DNA from: Zygnema cylindricum
Taxonomy: Eukaryota > Streptophyta > Zygnematophyceae > Zygnematales > Zygnemataceae
Length of the DNA stretch: 12,933 bases
NCBI GenBank assembly: GCA_037447655.1
Contig: JBBHKE010000104.1
Coordinates: 1-12,933 of the forward strand
Reading direction: 5' to 3'
The notes below the pieces were generated by a model that saw nothing but the letters and a program-made list of their open reading frames with translations, was not told the DNA's origin and did not search any database. Shown one piece after another: positions 1 through 8,263 of this stretch. Each line of letters opens with the position of its first letter. The first letter of the stretch is position 1. The position numbers and the translations under genes were made by a program.

Positions 1-249
1 CCGTCAAATTTGTACTCAACGGTGCTTTATTTGTACCTGTGTGTACTTCAAACGTACGTTTTTTGACAAAATGACGTAAGTGACTGTCCGCAACCAAAAC
101 AGTCACTGTCATTATCAATTCCCTAAATAAATTAGAGTAAACTTCATAGTTGAAAAAGCTCTATCACATAAATTAACGTTCATTACTCTAATTGTTTTTT
201 TAGTTTTTGTACTCTAATTTTTTCATTACTCTAATTATGATTCGCGATG
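1..249. mobile_element. Partial TA-element of the C family (right end)
   Basis: The last ~135 bases, read on the minus strand, match the left end of the element at 3812-4423 closely: a CRYCGCGAATCRTAR-type terminus, then repeated ATTAGAGTAA motifs, then a TTAATTTRTGTGATA block and a CTTTTTC block. The end is at 249 (minus strand CATCGCGAATC), followed by TA at 250-251, as in the other TA-flanked elements here. The opposite terminus is not seen, so the copy either extends beyond the window or is truncated. Bases 1-115 diverge from the 3812-4423 copy. No transposase is encoded, so this is a non-autonomous copy or fragment. Confidence 0.7.
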
Positions 250-251
250 TA

Positions 252-662
252 CTTTTCCTTCTCAAATTTCACAGTTCAGTTACTTTCCGAAACGTACAGT
301 TTTGTACATTTTTCAATTTTTCGTACGAAAATGTACTTTACACCTTCTAATACATACAAAAATCGCACTAAACATAATGTATTATTTTTAAATGCACTGC
401 AGGGCTGAATCGGCCATCGTTATTACTTTTTACTGTTATTAGAATTGAACATTTTTCGGGCAGTCAAAAGTTCGTTTAATCGTCACGTAACGTTCCGAAT
501 TTTTATATTGACGTCATCATTAAAAGGCATGGCGTCACCTTTCGATCAATCTCCTCAGCGAAAACAATCTGACGATGCTTCGTCGAACTAAATATTTTTA
601 GCTGGCCGAAAAATGTTTAGCTCTAACGATGGGAACACTTCCAAAAATTTGGCGCTACAGTG
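252..662. other. Intergenic AT-rich spacer, no gene seen
   Basis: This is AT-rich sequence between two TA elements. No ORF with recognisable content, no RNA gene and no clear repeat was found. Several GTAC and CGTAC words recur (for example around 290-335), as they do throughout the transposon-rich half. It may be an older decayed element, but no termini are visible. Confidence 0.5.
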
Positions 663-664
663 TA

Positions 665-885
665 CACCATGTATCGCTATTAGTGTATAATGAAATTTTT
701 GCCACTTAAAAAGCATTTTTTCTCCGTACACACTTGTCGGATAATGGGTCTGACGATTGCGATGGAAAGGTAAGATTCTCAGCTTCCGATTGGCTCTCTC
801 CATTTGAAAATTGGACAAGTGTGTACGGAGAAAATATATTTTATGTGGCGAAAAAAAATATTAACGGTAATAGCGATGCATGGTG
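665..885. mobile_element. TA-flanked MITE, B family, copy 1
   Basis: A 221-bp non-autonomous element flanked by TA at 663-664 and 886-887. The left end reads CACCATGTATCGCTATTAG; the right end is its inverted form, ending GCGATGCATGGTG. Inside the termini lies a second inverted pair, TTTTCTCCGTACACACTTG near 718 and CAAGTGTGTACGGAGAAAA near 816, so the element can fold into a stem with an interior loop. TA duplication with CACCR ends resembles Tc1/mariner-type MITEs; that assignment is inferred from duplication size alone. No ORF of note. Three other copies in the window have 217-219 bp. Confidence 0.85.
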
Positions 886-981
886 TACTTTTGACCGTTA
901 ATTAGGGTTACAGATTTTTCAGTGTGAAACTGTGAATGCAAAATTAGAATAGATAATATACTATAAATACATAATATACTA

Positions 982-1200
982 CCACGTGAATCGTTATTAG
1001 TGTTAATGGTTTTCCGCCAATTAAAAACATCTTTTCTCCTTACACATTTGTCCGAAATCTACATGGAGACCGCCAATAGGAAGGTGGTAATCTTAGCTTT
1101 CAATCGCAACCGTCAGATCCAACAAGCGACAATTTTGTACGGAGAAAAGATGTTTTAAGTGGCAAAAAAATAATAATAACACCAATTGCGATACACGGTG
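982..1200. mobile_element. TA-flanked MITE, B family, copy 2
   Basis: A 219-bp copy of the same family as 665-885, flanked by TA at 980-981 and 1201-1202. The left end is CCACGTGAATCGTTATTAG and the right end ...GCGATACACGGTG. The internal TTTTCTCCTTACACATTTG and CGACAATTTTGTACGGAGAA segments form the sub-terminal inverted repeat. The interior is diverged from the other copies, so this is an older insertion or a separate subfamily. No coding capacity. Confidence 0.82.
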
Positions 1201-1345
1201 TACTGTACTCTACTTGTTAAGTTTAGTGCAATGACACGTGGCATATTTTATCCACTCGTTAAATACTGCTGCATACAATACTAATATGATTTCTCGCTTT
1301 AAAAAAGTCGCGACTGAACTACAGTACACCGCGAATCGCAATTAA

Positions 1346-2781
1346 GGGTATTTTCGCATGTGCTAAAGTTACGATTATTTCCTGTCGTTTTCCTCCATAA
1401 CTTAGAAAAAAACCAGAAAATACGCAGCCGTACCAAAAAATAGAAACTACCACCGTACAATTTGCGTTTCCCTAAAACTTTATACGTACAATAGTTTGTC
1501 GTCTAGCGTGATACAATTTGTCGTTTAGCGCATTTCGACCCACTTTCGCGTCCTTTCAACACATGCTCAAACTTTACATCAAAAAACCTCGCGAGGTGAT
1601 TTGAAATAAAGTCCAATAAGGTGAGCGAATAGGCAGACACTGTCGCACGTGTCTGAAGTTTTTTACAAGTTTTGCGCGGGGTACCAAAAAAAAACACACT
1701 GCACGTTTCCAGCCTGTGCATAATGTTTTGCTTGCGCTGATTTTCGTACAGGGGCCGTCTCTCTCAAAAACACGTGTATTCACACATACGGCGTATGAAA
1801 AATATTGGCCACCTGTCGGCAAGTGGGAAGGGAAGACGAAAAACGAAACCGCAAATTCTGTGCGACATCGAAATGTATTTTAGGTTTTCGACACGTCGAC
1901 AATGTGGCGTACGGACATTACGAAGTCACAAAAATTGTACAGCGTGCGGAGAAACGCCTCAAATTGAAGCCGAGTGGAAGTTTCTCCTCATTTTATGTAC
2001 CACTTCATTTGTCACAATCATAGTTCAAAAGTAGGTGAAAGTAGGCCCATACAGTATGCCTATTGTATGCAAAACATACAATATGCCCTTAAGACCCATA
2101 TTGTATTGGTCGAAAAATGAAAAAAAAAGGTTAAGAGGGTTGAGTTGCACATCGATCGATAGAGAATTAAACGGCATGTCTAAATTTTGAAAAAAAATCG
2201 GACAAAAAATATTTTTTCTGTGAATTTTGAGGTGTTTTTTATTTCAACCGTCAGATTTGGACGATCGGACGGTCGCTGATCAAAGTATTGATCTTAAGAA
2301 GATCACATGAAAAGCCCATAACACAACTTACGATAGGACAATTTGTCATATTAGCGTCTGCAATTTTGAAGGCCACACTAAATAAAGCCTCAAATTGACC
2401 AACCAGGTTGCCTGTCCGCGTTTTTTTTTTTTTCCGGGTTTTCTTTCGGGTTTTCTTTCCGGCGGAATGTCATCCTACGCCGCGTCAGTTCGCTAAAAAA
2501 TTTCGTCAGGTGGCGTGCGCTGTACTATGATCATACGTCATATTCGTACGATCGTACAAGAGTGTCCGCAACGCACACCCATACAATATGCCTACTCTAC
2601 GCGAGTTTAGTGCCAAGTTTTGTGCGCCTACCAAAGGCCTACCATAAAAACGCCTACTTTTGAACTATGGTCACAATTCTTCGTACACGTCTACGTAAGT
2701 CACTTTTTTAAGTGACAAGTTATTTGCGTTTAAATCCGAATGCTCTGAAAGTTGTACCGAGAATCTTCCCTAAAAAACAAA
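1346..2781 (+). repeat. Left arm of the long inverted repeat in element E
   Basis: This arm pairs with 2824-3598 on the minus strand. Matching landmarks include the CTCGCGAG-centred motif (1587-1596 against 3340-3363), the GTCGACAATGTGGCG stretch near 1897 against its inverse near 3037, and CTACGTAAGTCAC near 2691 against GTGACTTACGTAG near 2902. The match is broken only by the nested element at 2019-2669 and small indels. Divergence between the arms shows that the duplication is not recent. Confidence 0.8.
2019..2669. mobile_element. hAT-like non-autonomous element nested in E
   Basis: A 651-bp element with perfect 17-bp terminal inverted repeats, CATAGTTCAAAAGTAGG at 2019-2035 and its inverse at 2653-2669. 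It is flanked by an exact 8-bp duplication GTCACAAT (2011-2018 and 2670-2677), the signature of hAT transposons, whose termini often begin with CA. Excising it with one duplication restores alignment of the left arm of E with the right arm. The motif CCCATACARTATGCCTA occurs near both ends (about 2044 and 2578). No transposase ORF is present. Confidence 0.88.
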
Positions 2782-2823
2782 CTTAGGGTATTTTCGCATG
2801 TAACCGAAACTTAGTCTTGTTAC

Positions 2824-3598
2824 TTTGTTTTTTAGCGAAGACTCTCCGTACAGATTTTAGAGCATTCGGATGTAAACGCAAAAAACTTGTTACTTAAAAA
2901 TGTGACTTACGTAGACGTGTACGAAACAATGTCAGAGATGATGACGTGGTACACAAAATGAAGCGAAACTTCCACTCGGCTTCAATTTGAGTCGTCTCTC
3001 CGCACGCCGTACAATTTTTGTGACTTCCTAATGTCCGTACGCCACATTGTCGACGTGTCAAAACCCTAAAATACCATTCGCTGTCGCATAAAAATGCGGT
3101 TTCGTTTTTCGTCTTCCCACTTGCCGACAGGTGCCCAATTTTTCCTACGCCGTACGTGTGAAGACACGTGTGTTTGAGAGAGACGACCTATGGACGGAAA
3201 TTAGCGCACGGAAAACAATACAAACAGGGTGAAAAAGTGCAGTGCTTTTTTTTTTGGTACTCCGCGCACAAAAAATTCAAAAAACTTTCGACAGATGCGA
3301 CATCATCTGCCTATTCGATCAACATATGGAACTTCATTTAAAATCACCTCGCGAGGTGATTTTATGCACAGTTTGAGCATGAGTTGGAGGGATGCGAAAG
3401 TGGGTCGAAATGCGCTAGACGACAAATTGCATCGCGCTAAACGACAAACTACAGTACATATAAAGTTTAAGGGTAACGTAACTTGTACAGTGTTAATTAC
3501 AATTTTTTGGTACGGCTGCGGATTTTCTCGTTTTTTTTCTAAACTATAGAGGAAAACGACAAAAAACAACTGTAACTTTAGCACATGCGAAAGTACCC
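2824..3598 (-). repeat. Right arm of the long inverted repeat in element E
   Basis: This is the uninterrupted arm, about 775 bp. It contains a perfect 24-bp palindrome at 3340-3363 centred on CTCGCGAG; the left arm has a degenerate version. Immediately inside this arm the loop carries another copy of the element's own terminal sequence (TTAGGGTATTTTCGCATGT from 2783), so 2786-3598 alone looks like a complete shorter element of about 813 bp. Confidence 0.78.
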
Positions 3599-3811
3599 TA
3601 AGGTTGATGTTTTTTTTGCCACTTAATACATATTTTCTCCGTACACATCTGTTGGATTGTGGATCTGACGGTGGCGATTGAAAGGTAACATTCTCAGCTT
3701 CCGATTGGCGGTCTCAAATGGAGAATTGGACAAGTGTGTATGGAGAAAATATGTTTTCAGTGGAGAAAATAATATTAACACTAATAACGATACACGGTGT
3801 ACAATACACTA

Positions 3812-4423
3812 CACCGCGAATCGTAGTTAGAGTAAAGAAAAAATTAGAGTAAAATAACAGAAAAAAAACAATTAAAGTTATGAACGCTAATTTGTGTGAT
3901 ATAACTTTTTCACAGAGGAAGTTAAATTTATTTAAGTACTCTATATTGGGTTATGTCGGCAAGAATTATCCACGCTGAAATTATGAACACTAAATTACGT
4001 AGACGTAGAAAATGTGTCAGTCCATATAGTTTTGACGTCATTATGGCGTTATTACTATTTGTCGCGGTGAATGTCAGTTAATGTTCACATTGACGACGAT
4101 GTTGTCGACGGACGAGAGTTATGCGGACTGCCTTTTTTCGATGTGATTTGATTTTTTGTTTAGTGCGATTTCACTTGCGAGCGCAATTCTATTAGATCAT
4201 TAATTGTACATTTTTACTTATAAAAGTACAATTATGGACGGTCGGACGTCGTCCGTACTCCACACTATTAAAACGATCCTATATTAGAATTTTTTGCGCT
4301 AATTAAACCTTACCCTAAATAGTATAATGAAAAATTTAGAATCATTTACTCTATTTAAGGTGATAGAGTCGAAATTTAGGGCGACCGAATTAGCGATATT
4401 TACTCTACTTACGATTCGCGGTG
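3812..4423. mobile_element. TA-flanked non-autonomous element, C family
   Basis: A 612-bp element with ~25-bp terminal inverted repeats (CACCGCGAATCGTAGTTAG at the left, the inverse with one mismatch at the right, ending CGATTCGCGGTG). It is flanked by TA at 3810-3811 and 4424-4425. That TA is the first dinucleotide of the hAT-like terminus TAGTGTTGGGTATCG, so the element landed on the outermost bases of the hAT element. ATTAGAGTAA-type motifs recur inside both ends. A related end is at 1-249 in the opposite orientation. No ORF of note. Confidence 0.85.
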
Positions 4424-4700
4424 TAGTGTTGGGTATCGCGTAAATTCATATCGCGATATTTTCGATTTTTGACATATCGAATATCGATCGAGCAGACTCC
4501 TCGATATATCGTACCGAGACAAACATAAATTATCGCGATATATATCGCGATGTATAGTATTTTTTATATTTATTATTTTATATTTTTATATAATATGTTA
4601 TTTTAGCGAAAAAGACAAATTGTCTGATACGCCACGTACGACGTGATTTTCGTTCCGTGACTTAAAGGTAAACAAAATGTAACCGACAAAAAAGTACTAA

Positions 4701-5396
4701 GGGCGTGTCCCCATGTAACCGATATTTTGAAACGTTAATTTGGAATTTAGCGCTGATTTTACGGTGTACTTTTCAAAGTGTGCCTATGTGAATCGTTACT
4801 TGCGCGTTCATTATTTTGAATATGTGGCAGCTGTACACGTCGCCAATACTTGCGAAACCCAAAGTGTTGACATTTGTAGACGCCAACCGTCTCGGAACAA
4901 ACTGCGGACATTTGTACGCCGCAAAGAGCTCCTGACATATTGGGACAATTGTCGACGCCAACTGTCATTTGTTGACGCCCACACGTGAACGACATAAGCA
5001 ATCGCCTACGTCTACAAAATGACATTTGTAGACGCCCACAAGTGGACAACATAAGCAAACGGACAAACAAATTTTTTTTCGTGTATTCTCCAAATTGCAA
5101 AAAGACAAATGAAAACTTTTGACGTGTGCAACCCAAGATTTCTATTCGTCAATAGGGTAGTATTTTGATTAAAAGCAAGTCACGATTTGATTTCATTACA
5201 AGTGTGAAGATGAGCTGGAAGTGGGTCGCGATGATAATACTGCCAAATCGCCGTACATTTCAAGTTCCAAGATGACGCAAAATGTATTTGAGTTTTTGCC
5301 CATTTTTCGTATGGCGTAATATTTTCAAGTAGGAAGTCCCATTTTCTGTGTAAACGACGGGAAAAAACCCTTACTTGAACACATGGGGACACGCCC
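4701..5396. mobile_element. PIF/Harbinger-like MITE nested in the hAT-like element
   Basis: A 696-bp element with perfect 16-bp terminal inverted repeats GGGCGTGTCCCCATGT (4701-4716 and the inverse at 5381-5396). It is flanked by the 3-bp duplication TAA at 4698-4700 and 5397-5399. TWA target and GG-starting ends fit PIF/Harbinger (Tourist-type). Beyond the 16 bp the ends are not symmetrical. The central part (about 4868-5070) holds a degenerate repeated motif related to GACATTTGTAGACGCC. The open frames here look like chance frames through that repeat. Confidence 0.88.
4868..5070 (+). repeat. Degenerate internal repeats, motif GACATTTGTAGACGCC
   Basis: The motif recurs with substitutions near 4869, 4906, 4944, 4968 and 5021. 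The last two copies share a longer flank: CCCACACGTGAACGACATAAGC and CCCACAAGTGGACAACATAAGC-like versions about 55 bp apart. Inverted TGTAGACG/CGTCTAC words also occur. It may be a transposase-binding array or just tandem decay; the sequence does not decide. Confidence 0.55.
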
Positions 5397-5966
5397 TAAT
5401 TCTATATTTCATATAATTACTTATTTGGGGTATGGTTACATGAGGAAATCTCTGTAATAGTACGGACAACAAAATTTATGTATTACAAAGGCCTCGGTTA
5501 ACATCTCGTATCTTCTTTAAACAAGTTTTTACATACGTGTTTTGACTTGAGTATTTCCTTATAAATTGACGATCAAATCTCTAAAATCGTCAAAGATTTA
5601 GAAACCGACTATTTTCGTATGGAAATCTGTACTTGCGTATTGCGTATGTGTACTTCGCAAGTGTACCTGCGTCAATGTACCTCTGAGATCTCCTTCATTT
5701 TGCTGACTTTCAGGAAAAAACCGTATTTCTTTTCGGCAAAGATTTTACGGTCACCTTGTCCGAAGGCACGTGACTTTGGAGATCTGTGAAAATTTTCATT
5801 TTTTTTTTTAAATGCCTCGGTATATCGGCGATATGATATATCGGCGATATATCGTTAATATATCGCGATATTTTGATTTTCGATATATCGATTATCGGGT
5901 ACCTGAAGTTTGATATATATCAAATATCGGCAAAAGGTCCTCGATACCCAACACTACAATACACTT

Positions 5967-6513
5967 CACCGCCAATCGCTATTAGCGTAGTGTACGATAA
6001 TTCCGTCTCACTTTTTTTTTTTTATTCTCCATTAGCGTAGTTCATTCTATTTTTTTCTTTACTCTATTTAGGGTTAATTTTTTAGTACCGTACAAAATGG
6101 AAGTACGTCATCATTTAATTAGTGTGGTGTACGGACAGTGTCAGACCGTACAAAATTGTACCTTTTTAAGTGAAAAAGTATAATTAATGAGTTTTAGTAA
6201 CCGCGGACGCATGAGAATATGCGCTCTAAAAAGGGGATATAATCGGGTTGTCAAATATCACGTTTGCACATATTCGTCCAGCAACCACGTTTCGTACAAT
6301 TTGTGTACGATATGTCAGATTTTGTTCGAATACCTATATTAGTGTAAGCATGTTTGCGACCGACATTTATTTTTTTCAAAGACCCAAATTAAAATTATTA
6401 AACAATTAGAACGTATGTTTTTTTTCAAAATTTTTAAATTCTTAATTAGCGTAAACCACTGTAATTATTCATGTACTCTAAAGAAATTTCTACGCTAATA
6501 GCGATTGGCGGTG
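5967..6513. mobile_element. TA-type non-autonomous element, D family
   Basis: A 547-bp element with perfect 24-bp terminal inverted repeats (5967-5990, starting CACCGCCAATCGCTATTAG, and its inverse at 6490-6513). The right flank is TA (6514-6515); the left is TT (5965-5966), read as a mutated TA. The end sequence is shared with the A, B and C families, while the interior is largely unrelated to them apart from TTTACTCTATTTAGGG-like words similar to the C family. No coding capacity. Confidence 0.82.
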
Positions 6514-6542
6514 TACTGTAGCGGAGTATTCGCTGGTGTTGT

Positions 6543-6582
6543 GTACGGTATCCGTACTGGTTTGCGTACGGTATCCGTACTG
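6543..6582 (+). repeat. Two copies of a 17-bp near-palindrome, 23-bp period
   Basis: GTACGGTATCCGTACTG occurs at 6543-6559 and 6566-6582. Each copy contains a near-palindrome GTACGGTATCCGTAC. Related CGGTACGG and CGTACGG words follow to about 6640. Function unknown; it lies in unassigned sequence between the D element and the purine/pyrimidine blocks. Confidence 0.7.
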
Positions 6583-6710
6583 CTGAATTTCGGTACGGCT
6601 TAAACCAACCGGAATGCAGGTTTTCGTACGGAATGGCGACTCGGTTTTAACGGCCGATAGATCGCCGATGTATCGCCTTGACGATATACAGTGGGTTTGT
6701 TGTCGCACTA

Positions 6711-6989
6711 TTTTCTCCCCTTCACTTCTCCCCTCTCTCCTCTTCCGCCTTCTTTGCCTCCCCTTCCCCTCTCTCCTCCTCTACGAAGGGAAGGAGGGAT
6801 ACGGAGCGGGAGGGGGAGGGCGAGTGGGAGGGGGAGGGGGGGAGGGGGGGGGGTGGGAGGTGGAGGGAGAGGTGGAGGGGGAGGGGGGGAGGGAGCGAGG
6901 GAGAGAGGGAGGGAGAGAGGGAGGGAGGGAGCGAGACACAAAGAGGGGGAGGGAGGGAGGGAGGGAGAGGGGGAGGGAGGGAAAGAGAG
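6711..6989. repeat. Pyrimidine block followed by purine (GGGA-rich) block
   Basis: 6711-6783 is almost entirely C and T on the plus strand; 6785-6989 is almost entirely G and A, with many GGGAGGG and GGGGG runs. The switch occurs at CTCTACGAAGGG. Such tracts can form triplexes and G-quadruplexes, and the two halves can pair as a hairpin. Long frames here are low-complexity artefacts. Confidence 0.85.
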
Positions 6990-7172
6990 CATCAACACAA
7001 CATCCTCCCCAACGCATTGTTCGCATCATCGACATCATCATTGCCATCATCACAACATTATCAACATTATCAACAATATCACCATCATCACCATCATCAT
7101 TTCTATCATCCACATCACCATAATCACCGCTACCGCCAGTACCGCCACTACCACCACTGCCACCACCATCAC
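6990..7172 (+). repeat. CAT/CAC-rich microsatellite, left part
   Basis: An imperfect trinucleotide tract (CATCATCAC, CATTATCAA, then CCACTACCACCA). It is continued by a similar tract from 7355, so the element at 7175-7352 appears to have inserted into a pre-existing microsatellite. Confidence 0.8.
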
Positions 7173-7174
7173 TA

Positions 7175-7352
7175 CACCGTGAATCCCTATCAGCGTTATG
7201 AAATAATTAGGGTTAAAAAGCAATTAGCGTTATTAACGCTAATTGGGAATTTGGGGTTTTCCAAAATAGAATTAATAATTATATTTGAGAATTTTGGTCA
7301 AAATTTGGGGTAGCCGAAATAGCGTTATGAACGCTAATAGCGATTCACGGTG
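7175..7352. mobile_element. TA-flanked MITE, A family, copy 1
   Basis: 178 bp, flanked by TA at 7173-7174 and 7353-7354. Its termini are CACCGTGAATCCCTATCAGCG and the inverse ...CGCTAATAGCGATTCACGGTG. TTAGCGTTA appears in both orientations inside the termini and again as a near-perfect central palindrome. It differs in length from the copy at 10192-10409 by exactly 40 bp, explained by loss of one of two direct repeats. It lies in a CAT microsatellite. No ORF. Confidence 0.87.
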
Positions 7353-7354
7353 TA

Positions 7355-7645
7355 CTATCATCACTATCATCATCACCAGCATCAACACAACATCACCAAT
7401 GCCTTATCAATATCATCGACATCGTTATCATCATCAACAACATCAACACAAAATCGCCAATATGCATTATCGACATCATCAACATCGTTATCATCATCAA
7501 TATCTATAACATCATTATCGGGAGTGGGAGATAGAGAAGAAGAGGAAGAGGAAGAGGAAGAGGGAGAGGGAGAGGGAGAGAAGGAGAGGGAGTGGAACAT
7601 CAACATCAACAACATCATCATCATCATCATTATCATCATCATCAT
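7355..7645 (+). repeat. CAT/ATC microsatellite with a GA-rich insert
   Basis: 7355-7518 and 7597-7645 are ATC/CAT-type repeats; 7520-7595 is a purine block of GAAGAG then GGGAGA units. It continues the array at 6990-7172. Open frames through it encode only His/Ser/Thr or Asp/Met homopolymer-like peptides. Confidence 0.8.
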
Positions 7646-7780
7646 AAAATAGTAACTGAGAATATCGTCATTTGGAAAAAACTCAATTTTTTACACACAA
7701 TCAAGTAACAAATGTGGATGAAATTGACCACATACTACCTATCACAAATTTGTGAAGTTTTTTATGAATTTCTTAATTGC

Positions 7781-8263
7781 TTTCCTCCTCTCTCCCTTCT
7801 TCTCTCTCCTTCCTATCTCTCTTTTTGTTGGTTCCCCTTTTTCTTCTTCTTTCCCTACTTTTACCACACCTTTTTCGTCTCTCCCTTCTTTACACCCTTT
7901 TTTTTTCTTCCCCTTTTTCTTCACCTCCTATATCCTTTCCTCCTCCTCCTTCTTCCCCTTTACTTCTTCCCCCCCTTATTCTTCTCCTTCTTCCCTTTTT
8001 GTTCTATCTTCTTTCCATTTCCCAATACACCTTCTCCTCCTCTTCCCCACCCCACACCACCCTCCTCCCCTTTCTCCTTCCCCTTCTCCTCCCTCTTCCA
8101 CTCCCCCTTCCACTCCTCCTCCCCCATCCCGCCCCACTCCTCCTCCCCTCCCTTTCCCCCCCCATACCCCCTCCTCCATCTTCTCCTCCCGCTTCCACTC
8201 CCCCTCCCCCATCCCCACTCCCTACTGCCCTCCCCCCCCCCCCCTCCCTCTCCTCTCCCCCTT
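7781..8263 (+). repeat. Long polypyrimidine tract (~480 bp)
   Basis: Almost uninterrupted C and T on the plus strand, T-rich at the left (TTCTTCTTTCC) and C-rich at the right (CCCCTCC, a run of C near 8232-8244). The few purines are scattered, mostly A in CCAC or CCAT. It has the opposite strand polarity to the purine block at 6785-6989. Long frames (for example 7712-8413) are proline/serine/leucine/phenylalanine low complexity and are not called as genes. Confidence 0.85.

Larger units (their letters stand above)
1346..3598. mobile_element. Large foldback PIF/Harbinger-like element, non-autonomous (E)
   Basis: Termini are GGGTATTTTCGCATGTGC at 1346 and its near-perfect inverse ending at 3598 (one mismatch in that stretch), flanked by the 3-bp duplication TAA (1343-1345, 3599-3601). 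A TWA duplication and GG-starting termini fit PIF/Harbinger. Nearly the whole element is one long imperfect inverted repeat: about 775 bp from the left, after removing the nested insertion at 2019-2669, pairs with about 775 bp on the right, around a ~42-bp loop near 2782-2823. Open frames inside the arms are short and lack recognisable domains, and they are mirrored on the opposite strand because of the inverted repeat. It must depend on a transposase elsewhere. Confidence 0.85.
1327..3799. mobile_element. B-family MITE, copy 3, split by a nested insertion
   Basis: The left 19 bases (1327-1345, CACCGCGAATCGCAATTAA, after TA at 1325-1326) and the right part (3602-3799, ending GATACACGGTG before TA at 3800-3801) belong to one element. 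It is interrupted by the foldback element at 1346-3598, whose target duplication TAA is at 1343-1345 and 3599-3601. Removing the insert and one TAA leaves a 217-bp element, exactly the length of the copy at 10904-11120. The internal TTTTCTCCGTACACATCTG / ACAAGTGTGTATGGAGAAAA pair is present in the right part. Confidence 0.85.
4424..5956. mobile_element. hAT-like non-autonomous element with TATCG-rich ends
   Basis: The 15-bp terminal inverted repeat TAGTGTTGGGTATCG (4424-4438) has its exact inverse CGATACCCAACACTA at 5942-5956. The right flank is CAATACAC (5957-5964). The matching 8-bp copy lies at 3802-3809, displaced because element 3812-4423 inserted into the TA of the terminus. Both sub-terminal regions (about 4440-4555 and 5818-5940) are packed with TATCG/CGATA and TATCGCGATA words, as expected for clustered transposase-binding sites in hAT elements. 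Without the insertion at 4701-5396 and one TAA, the element is about 834 bp. No transposase remains. Confidence 0.87.

Noticed and set aside
1774-2034. Frames in the foldback element arms (also 3229-3549 and the minus-strand partners)
   Set aside because: They lie in the long inverted repeat, are not conserved in frame between the arms, and contain no transposase motif.
4759-5136. 125-codon minus-strand frame inside the Harbinger-like MITE
   Set aside because: It runs through degenerate internal repeats and has no DDE or Myb-like motifs.
4416-5964. hAT-like element lacking a target duplication (TCGCGGTG against CAATACAC)
   Set aside because: The mismatch disappears once the element at 3812-4423 is removed; the true left copy of CAATACAC is at 3802-3809.
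6614-7313. Long overlapping frames in the GA-rich and CAT-rich tracts
   Set aside because: Low-complexity Gly/Arg/Glu and His/Ser repeats appear in several frames and on both strands, as expected for simple repeats without stops.
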